DNA of 64,000 bases from Branchiostoma floridae. Taxonomy: Eukaryota > Chordata > Leptocardii > Amphioxiformes > Branchiostomatidae. The translations under genes and the position numbers were made by a program. The stretch is from NCBI RefSeq assembly GCF_000003815.2, contig NC_049985.1:15627135-15691134 (forward strand). The letters are read 5' to 3'. Under the pieces are notes generated by a model. That model was not told the DNA's origin. It saw only the letters and a program-made list of their open reading frames with translations, and ran no database searches. This document shows positions 1 to 11,500 of the stretch, piece by piece. Every line of letters begins with the position of its first letter. The stretch's first letter is position 1.

Positions 1-1376
1 ACCACGCATTATTATTAATTAGTTAACACAGCAGAGCAGAATTTTCCTTTGACATGTTGTAGCTTGTGGGTCTCTGTCTGATGATTTGTCTCCATTATCC
101 ATCCCATAATAGTACATGTAAATACTGTCATTTTTTTTCTCATAGATTATTCTTGCATTCATTTTTTCCTGGTAGTGGAGTTTCTATATTCTGATTTTGC
201 AAGTCATGATATACTTATTAGAGATTCACATGAGACAAAATATTCACGAGAGAAAACCCCCAAAGTTAAGTTTGCTCAATCTTTTCAAGTTGCATTGCAT
301 GTTTGACATTTGTTAATGCCCTTCGTGTTCAACTCTAAAGCATAAGTGCTTTTATGTGTAATCTTATTGTCTATTGATCCATGGAAACTGCCAGACTAAT
401 TGGCATCCCTGGGCTCAAAGCATTTCCTGACACAGCATGCCACTCCAATTTGTTACCTAATTGAATTAAGGGATAGCCAGCGATTTGTCTAAACCATCCC
501 TTGCAGTAATTTGATTGTCCCTTTGCCAGTGGCTCTTTGGATATGGTACAGTGGGTCTCTGATAAATGTTTGTAATGTTTATCCTTAGGTTTCACTTAGG
601 TTTGTGCAAAATAATTGCAGGAACCTGCAGAGTTATATTCTACCAATCAAACTGCACGGCAACTTTAAAGGCTCAAGAAAAGAGTTGTAGCACCCAAATG
701 GTTTCTGTAACTGTCTTAGAATTGTCGAATGGCAGTTATCAATATATACATTTGGTTTCTGTCTACATACTCTAATAGGTACTGTATACTAGGTACTACA
801 GTATACCTTAAGTATCATGAAACTGCCTGTTCATGGAAAAAAGTTCAACAGCTCAAATAAAAACAGTCTCTCTTCACTCAGACTCTGACAAAATTCAAAA
901 TAAAAGAAACAGTTGACCACAGTCGAGTTTAACAAAAAGTTACATTTTTGTACATCAGCTAAATGACAAAAATGCCAATTAGAAAACAATAGTACCTAGC
1001 TTTTAAAAGTTTTATGATATCATTTAGGTCAGCGAACTTAACTGTAAAGTGCCATAAAAATGTTGGTATTGCTATTAATACTATATTATATCTACTCCAT
1101 ATGACTGAACTGAACTGACTGAACTCCATACAATGTTTTATGAATCACTCTCACATATATTGTAAGTCTCTTGATAAACACCCAGAAACGTTTCGACCTG
1201 CACCTGCACATCCAATGTCTGATGAATCATTGTTGATGTGAAGATGCTCAGACAAGTCCCCCTGTCTGGCACTGCTGCCAGCCATATGATGTTCCCTGTG
1301 GACATTAGATGGCAAGGATGAATTCATCTTCTGGTAGTCTTGATAAGTCTCACCCCATGGGTATGTTCTGGATTAG
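1..1376. other. AT-rich noncoding DNA, nothing recognised
   Basis: Only short open frames of chance length are seen (74 and 69 codons), with no domain signature or paired splice signals. There are scattered TACATGTA-type motifs and poly-T runs. No repeat shared with the rest of the window was seen. Confidence 0.5.
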
Positions 1377-1378
1377 TA

Positions 1379-2302
1379 CGAGGGTGAGTCAGAAAGTAAT
1401 GCAAGTGGTTTCATAACAGACTCGTTTTTTAATCAATTGAGTTGGCATTTGGCACAAAAGTAGAGGCATATGTCCTCTTGAGATTGCATGTTTTAATTTT
1501 GGCCTTAATCATTTTATGAGCAACTGAGTTGATTTCAAGATGAACACACCCTTGGTAGCTTGTGAGACTATCAATTCCTCTAAATCTGACCCACTAAAAA
1601 TCACTGTAGGAGGTTGAAATTATACATGTATGATATCAAATGTCTCTATGGGTTGCATACCAATTTTCATCTCTAAACTCGTAATGGTTCTTTATTTACA
1701 GCTGCTAGGATGCAGTAACTTGTGTTATAGAGCTGTTGGATTTATGCACGAATTTGTGAGTTGTTGGTTAAAAGACTACTTTTCCATTAATTAAAAGAAA
1801 CGAAACTTTACACGGTTATTAACTGTTTAATGGGTAAAAAGTGTGCTAAGTTTCATTTCTCTTTGTTAATGGGAAAAAAGGCTATAGAAAGTTTCAATCA
1901 TAACACCGCAGATCTCATGACCCTGAAGACCGCGCATACCTCACTCTACACCAGCAACGAAAAAAGAAAAACTGCTCGGATTTCAGAGTTGAAATTAGGC
2001 ATGTGGCTTGTAGAGAAATGCAGCTTATAACATGTGTAGGCTCAGTCTCCTACAATAGCAAAAACTGGTTTAGGGAAATTCTTAATTGTACGTTAATTCG
2101 ACCTCACTTTTCTTCTGACGGGATACCAAGGGTGTGGTCACCTTGAAAGCAGCTTAGTCACTCATAAAATAATGAGATACAAATTTAGATATTTTAATCT
2201 CAAGAGGAGATATGTATTAACCTTTGTGCCAAATTTCAACTCATTCGATCAAAGAATGACTCTGTTATGAAACCACTTGCATTACTTTCTGACTCACCCT
2301 CG
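1379..2302. mobile_element. Mariner-like long-TIR (foldback) non-autonomous transposon
   Basis: The left end begins CGAGGGTGAGTCAGAAAGTA and the right end is its inverted copy. TA dinucleotides flank both ends (1377-1378, 2303-2304), as expected for the Tc1/mariner TA target duplication. The inverted similarity does not stop after 30 bp. It continues for about 185 bp on each side, roughly 1379-1563 against 2117-2302, including matched stretches such as TTTGGCACAAA, CTCTTGAGATT and CACACCCTTGGTA. The middle, about 550 bp, has one 66-codon frame (1830-2030) with no transposase motif. I read it as a non-autonomous or eroded mariner-type element. The family assignment rests on TIR style and TA flanks; the arms themselves are seen directly. 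Confidence 0.85.
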
Positions 2303-2304
2303 TA

Positions 2305-5300
2305 TGTTTTCTTATGATGGATTGATCAGCTTCAATGTAAGCTCCTGTCTTTCATCTGTGGTCCAGTCCTTCTTTGTCAAGTTCAATGTTACCATCATTA
2401 TCAAGACACCCCAAATCCGTCTTTAAGTTACAGTAAAACAGGAAATTTTTGTGGCAGTTTTATATTCTACGTTTTTGTAATGACCTCTTCATCCAGGAGT
2501 TAAAAGTACCTTCAACATTTTTTCTGTCCTCTGGCCTCTATTACCCCTTGAGTGCAAACTTAAGACCACTGCAAACACTCCAATTTTCTTCCTACCATGA
2601 AATGAAATCCCTGCAAACATTTCCTCTTTTACAGTATGTCTTCTTGCAAATGTTCAAGGGTAACCGTACTCTGGAATTGATGAATTTGTTGAAGAAAGTT
2701 GCCCATGGCAGCTACCCTATAGGCTGCATCAGAAGGCTTAGAAAAGATGGATTGCCAGCCTATACATGTTGTGACTGAAGTAGGCTGATTGGTATCTAAT
2801 GTCCGTCCATGTCATCTTTATTTACAACCCCCCAAAATCATCACATGTAGAGAATGTTTTCAACCACCTCTGCCCCCTCCATATTTGGGGGTTTAGTGGC
2901 TACTACATTCTGAATACAATATGGAGAGTTACTCTATTGCCAAATGGTCATGAAACATTACCAGATCTGTAGATATTACGCCTGATAATCCACAAAACAA
3001 GTTTGGAATATTCATATTAGGGTTTGTCCGTCCATAATAACTTTAAGGTACCTTATATGAGTTCATTCTCCCTTTGGTAAAGACATTTTCATTGTTACTT
3101 TATACTTGCAGTGACTGCGATTATCGATCGTAAATGCATGCGTTCCATTTTCCTGTGATATACCATACCTGTGAGGCACATGGGTGATTAACTAAACCAT
3201 CAGAGCCATACCCATGTTCCGTGACAACGGTTTTCCAGGCCCTTTAGATTATTTACACAGAAGAGGAGATTGTGACAAGCCACAATAGGACCTTGGGATT
3301 TATTGATTAACCGTGTATATTGATGATGTTGTCTGGAAGGTTTCGAACCTTGGATAACCCAATATCCGGCTGCCATGTGTTAAGGCAGAGAAAGTTGTCA
3401 ATACTGTTTAGAGGCAATGTATAAAGCTCAACTCTTAAACCTCATGCATTTACATGACATTGTATGCCAGCTAAAAAGGTATGCCATTACAATGGCCTTT
3501 GGAACACTTTACCACCAAAGCATCGGTTTGAAGGTGAGACATTCTTTAGGTAAAATTTAGTCTGTTGCTTGGCTGAAGAACTACATGTACTACTAGGTGT
3601 TTTTACAAGATCACACACAGCAGTATGCATATCACCAAACAGTGACAATGAATTGTAATGGATGTTTTATGAGTAATGATAAAAGGTGACCATGAGAACT
3701 CATAGCCACAACCCAGTTGTTGTCTACTCATCCATTGACTTGCAGCATGGAGATGCCATCAATGCAAGGACAGTAGTGCATTTGTTCCATGTAATAACTA
3801 TACATGTAGATATGTATTATGATATCATGATCATTACATGTGTCATAGAATCTAGGATATAGGAGAATTCTTTTCATAGAGTCATTGTCAAACTGATTCA
3901 CAAAAATGTCAAAGCAGTTAATACAATTTCTTTTATATATCAAGTTTGGAATAATTTTTACCCTACAGTTTCTTTTCAAATATGTGAAAATTAGCCTAAA
4001 TTTATATACAAATGTATGCTCTTTGTAGTCTATTGAAACTAGACTCTTGGAGATTGGGCAATCACACATGTAGCAGCAAAGCTAGACATAAATTGGACCA
4101 GAAAAAAACTTTTCCATCTTGACTATGATGCATATCAATAACTCTTTGCTGCATGTGTCCGTAGTCAGTGAGGAGTGGCTTGCCAAGTGGTGCTGACAAG
4201 ACATAATCACTTAGACTTTTGAAGAAAAGAGAATAATGTTTGTACTTGTTGCAAAGCTAGATAGATATCATCTCTGCAGAGCCAGTCAGCCCTATATACA
4301 TGTGGGATTATAGGACACTTTTACTAATGACAGGTACCACTGCTCTGTTCAAAATTTTATGTAATAGTAGTAGGCATTATTCCATCTTTGCAGATGTTGG
4401 TAGTGCTCTGTATGAAGTCACGGCAGTTGTCAGCATTTACTGTGGCTTTGAAGGCCAATCCGGGCATGGCAGTCGTGGCCACAGTTAAGACATATGACGG
4501 CAGAGGAGTTCCAATGTTCCAGTTTCTCTTTGAATTTACATCTCCTTAACTCTAGATGTTTTGTTCATCTTTCCTGGCCCTTTGCAAGACCATCCTTGAC
4601 CGTGTATACAACAATGTATGTAATAGTACAATACAAACTGTATGAAAGCTAAAGAAGGTGCCCACAACTGAAGTTTTCTTGTAATCGGATAGATGAAATT
4701 GTGATTTTGAATATTTTCCAGTACTTACCTTTTTTCCCTCAACTTTCAAAACATGTTCTATAACATAAATGCAAATGACTAGTTCAAATGCAAAATGTAT
4801 CATACATGACATAATTGGGTAAAGATATTGATTGACAAAATACAAAACTTACAGCCCCCATAAGTGAGTCAAAGGGATATTCAGCGCACATTGATTATGA
4901 TATGCTTTTATTTAATATCAAAGTATTTTACACTGTGGTAAGAAATTCACCTATTCATATTTAGTGAGATTGAGATTGGTGTTTGTATGTCCTCAATATA
5001 TGTAAAGTCAAATGTGTTCAGTAACTTCAGTGGCATAAAGTTGGTGCATGTTGCCCTGTACATGTATATCTAAAAACTGATGTCTGCAACCTTTTATAAT
5101 TAAGTAATATCAAAAAGTTTTGTTTGTACAAGTTTAGACCTGATTTAGACCTCACATTGAAGGTAGTACTTTTTCAATATATTCCAACATGTCAGTTTTG
5201 ACTCCAATATTACATTACCATACCCTTAGGCACAATAGCAGGTGTGATATTGGTAGTCGATGGGAAATTTCCCAATATACTTCCTAAGTTCACAGCAAAG

Positions 5301-6041
5301 TTCTGCCCCCGTGAAACCGTGCGGCATGCATAATGTGTGCCCTAGAGCACTTTACAACACCGAGGGGTTTGCAGCCATTATCTACTTTACCAGTTGGCTG
5401 CAACAAAGGCAAAGTCATTTAAAGCAAGTCTGGACACATTGGCCTCCCTTGCCCCAGAAATTCCCTAGGTGTTTCAGTCAGAATTATTGATGGACCTTGG
5501 GATTTCCTTGGTATATGAGGGTCTGGCAAAATGGGACTAGAGAAGCCCTGAATGTAAAACCAAAGTTACCCAATGTGGTTCTCATGTGCCTACTGGTAAC
5601 ACCGGTGTGTGATAATGTGAGGGATCAAGCTGAGTGGAATTGCTCAGAGTGACCCAGCAATTCTGTGGGTTACTCTGTGTCTCCTCTTTGCCTCCTCTAG
5701 TGTCCCTTCTCATCCGTAAATGTCACTCCATTTAGAACAGGGTGACTACTTGGTGAAAATTGAAATACTACAGTACCAAATGAAAAAAAAAAAAATGTTG
5801 AAAAGTTTCAAAAACTCTCAATTTTTTTTCTGGACGACGAGAGAAGTAGTATTTAGACATGAACATTCATAATAATACATGTAGCTCTGGGTATATACAA
5901 TATAGCCGAAAAAGATTGTGATAAACATATGGACAAAAATGCCTTATGGGTAACCTATGTATCATTTTATAAGGAGCAGTAAAGCCAACAGGATGAAATT
6001 GTTCTAACATACCCATGAAAACAAGACAGAACAGAAGGCTC
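2305..6041. other. Noncoding DNA, nothing recognised
   Basis: About 3.7 kb of AT-rich sequence. Open frames of up to 113 codons (for example 3728-4069 on the minus strand) fit chance in such composition and show no family signature. There is a poly-A run near 5784 and several TACATGTA motifs. No tandem or inverted structure was noticed. Confidence 0.5.
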
Positions 6042-6406
6042 TAGCCTGGTTAACATCCGGGTGGTAGTTTGCTCCTATGTTTGCATAAAGATTTGCTACC
6101 TGCCTTGGGAACTGTACATTCAAATATTTGTAAGCTGTCATCAGTTATTGAGCAAATTAAAGAATGGGTTCCAACACTTGTTCAAATACAGCAATCAGTT
6201 AACCATTTCAAGTTTCTTGGGTACCAGAAACAAACATAAGAGTGAACTACTATCCGGATTGAACCAGTCAGAACCCCCGTCCAAAATTTGGATGAGAATT
6301 GAATATTCCAGGCGTTAGAGATGTCCAAGTTACCAGATGAGAATTGCAGAGAGAAGCAATCGTATATAAACAGAGCAAACTACTATCTGGATGGTACCCT
6401 GGCCAC
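6042..6406. mobile_element. MITE with about 34-bp terminal inverted repeats
   Basis: The left end reads TAGCCTGGTTAACATCCGGG and runs on to GTAGTTTGCTC. The right end, reverse-complemented, reads TGGCCAGGGTACCATCCAGA and runs on to the same GTAGTTTGCTC. The interior (6245-6300) repeats a CTACTATCCGGA-like motif. There is no coding capacity. The sequence resembles a dispersed repeat I associate with amphioxus DNA, but the superfamily cannot be assigned because no clear target duplication was found. Confidence 0.7.
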
Positions 6407-8195
6407 AAATTGGTCAGTAAAAATTTGATTCATAAACATGCATTGTAATACCTTGCAAAAAGGGGTCAAAATCATCATACAGAGAGACGGCCTTGTGCTA
6501 GCAAAATTTCTGATCGATGGTAAAATTTGTAAATTAGAGAACAATGGAGATGGTCTGATTTTCTTTTTCCTGTAGAAAAATGATCTAATTTGATACCAAA
6601 TCCACCAGTGAATGGGCTACTCTCTTGTTGGTCATGTAACAAATGCAAAAGGTGTTTTCAGTAATGGAATACGTGGACATCAATATCATCATAATTCCCA
6701 GAAGAAAATGCTTCTGAAAGAAATCTTCACCCCAATTTTCCGACTGATCTAGCAGGCATTCCATGAAAGGAGAGGGAAAATTGGTCAGAATTACACTGGA
6801 GACAAAACAATTCCCAGCCTGTATGCCTCGTTAGTTTCTGTAATTCTGGACAGCAACAAGTTTCTGTTATCAGCCCCCTGACAATGAAAACCTATATTGC
6901 ATTTTATGTACAGGCCTTGTAATTATGTATGCGGGAACTGATAAAAATGCTGATGTTTTTGTGTTTTAAATCTATAGTTTGTTCCTGTCAATGTCACTGA
7001 TGAAAGATTACAGATGTCATCTGAAACATCTGACCGTTCCCAAAGTCATATCCAGGCAGTTGCTTGAGTAATTGCAATTTGGTGTTCCAAGTCATTGTGA
7101 TTTTTAGGGACGAAAGGATGGATGCTGGAGAAATCTTTTGACAAGTCACAAACAGTAAGACTTTTTAAAAGTTGGTTTTATTGATAGACATCATGTAATG
7201 GCTGAAAAAGCAGAAAAATATTCAAAAATGGAAAACTTTTGTTGTTTTCAAATTTTTGTCGTGCATGTCTAAACATCCTTAGAATTAGCAAAGATTCCGG
7301 ACAGTTATAGTTTTATATCGAACAATTTGGTGTTGGAGACTGTTGTAAGTGTATTGGAAATAACATTCAGGTCACATAAGAAGTCATAGATATCTTAAGT
7401 AGCCATCTTAAGACTTAAACCCACAGGTGCCAGGCTGAAGATTAGTTTTAACACCTAAACCAAGACAGGCATCAAGAAAGGGACAAGCCCCGAATAGCAA
7501 ACCACACCAGGCAATGGGTAAAAGTACAGATGGGTTCTGTTATAGGACATGCACCAAAGCAAGATCTACCCTCTTGTGCACCATGATATATGTAGATGAT
7601 ATTATGTATTCTGCAAGGTATCCTTTATGCTGCCATAAACCTATTTTAAAACATTCCTCGACATGTCGCAATTAGTTTTACAGCCCATGAATGGGAGCAT
7701 TTTTATTTTGAAGGTCTTGCTTGTTTGCAGTTGTCACTGTAAGTATGCCAAAGCAAAGAACCCCATTGGAATAAATTCTGAGTCCACGGAACAGTGCTTG
7801 AATTCATTAGCAGCTGATTGCTTCCTGTTTGAACCTGCTTGAGTGTGACCAGAAACTGAATTTTTAACAGTCCGGGACGACAAGCAATATATTTTCTGAG
7901 CTTTGTTCTCTTCTTACTCTTATTCATGATGGGGATATGTTTGATTCAAGCTTGTTTTGCTATTGATGTGTTTTATGTCTGCCATTCATTTGGGGTAACA
8001 AAAAACTTCAGATTGCTGAAAGACTTTCACAGCACGGGCTGACTGAACATGAAACAGAAGTGCTGCACTAATCCCCCAGTGGATCCTAAATAGAATTTGC
8101 CCTTTGTTGCGGAAACACGAACCCCTAAAAGCTAACAGCAGCATGGGTCCTGTGGGGCTGTCCCTTTTAAAAGGAACATCCAATCTGATAGATTC
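6407..8195. other. Noncoding DNA, nothing recognised
   Basis: AT-rich sequence without convincing frames, splice pairs or repeats. The minus-strand frames at 7703-7927 and 7986-8201 are short and featureless. Confidence 0.45.
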
Positions 8196-9335
8196 TGGCA
8201 ATAGTACTCTCTTTTGTACCTAGCTGTAGTTTCAAACAAAGTGAAGGAAAAATTGTCTTTCACTGCAAGCTTGTAGCTTCATGCCAAGAAGTGTCTCAGT
8301 AACTTCAGCCTTTATGTGATGTGATGTTTTGGCAATAGTACTCTCCTTAGTTCTGAAATCCTAGCTGTAGTTTTAACAAAGTGGCGGAAAACTTTTTCTT
8401 TACTACAAGCTTGTAGCTTCATGCCAATCAGTGTCTCAGTACTACAAACTTCGTATGATATTTTGGCAATGGTACTCTCCTTAGTTCTGAAATCCTAGCT
8501 GTAGTTTTAAACAAAGTGGTGGAAAACTGGTTCTTTACCACAAGCTTGTAGCTTCATGTTAAGAAGTGTCTCAGTACTGTAATCTTCATGTGATATTTTG
8601 GCAATAGTGCTCTCCTTAGTTCTGAAATCCTAGCTGTAGTTTTAAACAAAGTGGCGGAAAACCCTTTCTTTACTACAAGCTTGTAGCTTCATGCTAAGAA
8701 GTGTCTCAGTACTGCAAACTTCGTGTGAGATTTTGGCAATAGTGGTCTCCTTAGTGCTGAAATCCTAGCTGTAGTTTTAAACAAAGTGGCGGAAAACCCT
8801 TTCTTTACTACAAGCTTGTAGCTTCATGCTAAGCGGTGTCTCAGTACTGCAAACTTCGTACGATATTTTGGCAATGGTACTCTCCTTAGTGCTGAAATCC
8901 TAGCTGTAGTTTTAAACAAAGTGGTGGAAAACTGGTTCTTTACCACAAGCTTGTAGCTTCATGTTAAGAAGTGTCTCAGTACTGTAATCTTCATGTGATA
9001 TTTTGGCAATAGTGCTCTCCTTAGTTCTGAAATCCTAGCTGTAGTTTTAAACAAAGTGGCGGAAAACCCTTTCTTTACTACAAGCTTGTAGCTTCATGCT
9101 AAGAAGTGTCTCAGTACTGCAAACTTCGTGTGATATTTCATAATAGTACTCTCCTTAGTTCTGAAATCCTAGCTGTAGTTTTAAACAAGTGAAGGAAAAC
9201 TTTTCCTCTATTACAAGCTTGTAGCTTCATGCTAAGAAGTGTCTCAGTACTGTAATCTTCATGTGATATTTTGGCAATAGTGCTCTCCTTAGTTCTGAAA
9301 TCCTAGCTGTGATTACAAACAAAGTGAAGTAAAAG
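8196..9335. repeat. 135-bp satellite array, about 8.5 units, with higher-order structure
   Basis: The anchor GGCAATAG(T) recurs at about 8197, 8331, 8465, 8600, 8734, 8870, 9005, 9141 and 9272, a period of 134-135 bp. Each unit carries ACAAGCTTGTAGCTTCATG, a variant of GTGTCTCAGTACT and CTGAAATCCTAGCTGTAGTTTTAAAC. The outer units are the most diverged. Units starting near 8465 and 8870 share GTGGTGGAAAACTGG and an AATCTTCATGTG ending, and those near 8600 and 9005 also pair. A three-unit block of about 405 bp has therefore been duplicated. There is no coding capacity. Confidence 0.95.
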
Positions 9336-11244
9336 CTTTTTTTATTCTAGTAAGTGGTTGTAATCTACATGTATCTCATTAGTGTCTATTCTGTAAACCA
9401 AATATACCTGGCAACTCCTTAACAACAGTGCAAGTAGCTAACTTTCTCACCTTTTCCAACATTGATTAGCTGATATCTTACCTTTACAATAAGTTACCTT
9501 TATGCTCAAAGAGATGTAATTCAGCACTGTTGGTTAATTGCATATATACGATGATCTGTGTCTTCTAGAAGATCAAAGTTATGCAATCATGAGTAGACAT
9601 AAAATGCCTAGCCTTCTTAACCTAAAATTATGGTATGCCAAGTGGAAAAAATGTGATATCTTTTTTTGTTTCATACCTAAGTCTGCACACAGCATACAGC
9701 AAGCAACTTGTGCAGATAATGTATGTCTCCTGTGCACGTTTTTCTTTGTAGCTCAATACTTGTACCTAATACGTTGCTGGTCAGTTACCTTGAAACAAAG
9801 TGCCTGCAAGTTTGTAAGTTTTATGTAGCCCTTATGTGTGAATCAATTTGTTATCCTTGCATTTTCTCACTGACGCTGTCCTCTTGGAGGCAGATGTTGC
9901 CAGTCTGTGTTACATGAAGAGCTTCGCCTATGGCATTTTCCACAGAATCCCTGCTGGCTGAAAAACCCACAGCAATATGTCACACAATTTTGGTCCATCA
10001 GCCGCTCTTTCTAACCACATAGATAATGAGGTACTCCGGATGGAGGATTCAGCCAGGCTTACTTCTGTCCCACATGGAAGAGTAGATAAACCTTTGATTC
10101 ATGTCAAACTTCATCATAAAGACAGAGTAAGTGTCATTCATCCACAGCATCACTGTCTACAAAGGGTTGTGGAATAGTCGGTGTCTCAGCAGGCTGACTA
10201 GTAGAAATGGCACCAGAAGGCATGACTGAATATCACGGGATGGGATGTCTTTGTAGCTTGTCCACTGAAGTGGAAATCCTGAATCCTCAGTGGTGGTAGT
10301 AAAATGCATCATTCCTGTGTAGCAGCGTTGGTTTACTCGTTTTCCCTGTGTGCAGCTTCTAAAAGACTCTGAAGATTCATAAACTACCTAAAGTTTATAC
10401 ATGAATTACATGTAGTTCTTTTGTTGGAAATAGGATGCTCTGAGAGTACTTTTTTTCTTTTTGTATTGCATTGGACGTGTCTATAAAAGAAACTATCCTA
10501 CAAAAACTACCCAGGTCTACCAACAGTGTTTACAGTACAATAGCACCTTTTGTAAATTCTTTTCTAATATTTTTCATTGTGTGCTGCCAATGCTTTTAGA
10601 CTTGTTACATGTACCTTATGCCTGAAATAGAATCCTATTATCAGCCTCAATTTTGATGGTATTAAATTAAAAATCAATACGAAAGTTTCTTCCTTATGCC
10701 ATCTACTGTATGGTGGGTCTTGTGCGGTTTCTAGTTCAAGTCACATCACAATGTGTCAGAATATTTGCTGTCTTTGAAACGCTTTTCATGTATTAAACTG
10801 ATCCCTTAAATGTCAGATAATGCCCTTGTGCGCCTGTTAAATCTTCCTTCTTAGGTCACTGGGTTAGGTTCCTAAACCATGGCCTACGTGTTGCCATTCT
10901 GAACTTTGATATGTACGCTATCAATTTGGATTTCATCCTGTCAAAGGTAGCTTGTCACCTGTTAGGTCCATTTCTAAGGAGAGGCATCCCTTATGCCTGC
11001 TGATAAAATTATTGTATTTTGTAGAGCAAGGGGGAATGCCTGGTCATTGCTTCGTAGAAACTGCATGTACTACAATTTTTCACAATGAGAAGAAAATTCA
11101 TAAACATGTACATGTACATTTTAATTTTCAGCTAGTTTCTACATTGTATGTGACAGCACCTGTATAGAATGTATCTAACTTGTAACATATACTGTCTATA
11201 TATTGTACCACCATTTGAAGTTGTGTAAACATAATTCAAAACTA
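9336..11244. other. Noncoding DNA, nothing recognised
   Basis: Frames up to 96 codons at 9538-9828 are unremarkable. The 9977-10177 frame is short and matches no family I know. There is a GTACATGTACAT cluster near 11106. Confidence 0.45.
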
Positions 11245-11253
11245 GTTAATAAA

Positions 11254-11491
11254 CATCCTCCTAGCAGGGACATGCAACAGCCAAACTGCCTGTCTGGATG
11301 TGCCCTGTTCTTTGAACCTGTCACTCTTAGTTCCTGACCGCCCTGCTTATAAAAATTAATGAGGTTACCCTTATACATGCAAGGCAGCTTTTGAAAACGG
11401 AAAGCCTACTCTCTGATTGGCTGACAGCTGTAAGAGCAGGGTACATCCAGACAGTTAGTTTGGCTGTTGGATGTGCCTGCGCAGGAGGATG
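11254..11491. mobile_element. Mutator-type MITE with perfect 9-bp target duplication
   Basis: The element starts CATCCTCCTAGCAGG and its right end inverts to CATCCTCCTGCGCAGG. The TIR similarity extends about 60 bp and includes CAACAGCCAAACT, CTGTCTGGATGT and CCCTG(T/C)TCTT. The 9-bp direct repeat GTTAATAAA lies immediately outside each end (11245-11253 and 11492-11500). A 9-bp duplication with long TIRs is typical of Mutator-like elements. The roughly 110-bp interior has no coding potential. The boundaries are seen directly; the superfamily is inferred from duplication length. Confidence 0.88.
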
Positions 11492-11500
11492 GTTAATAAA

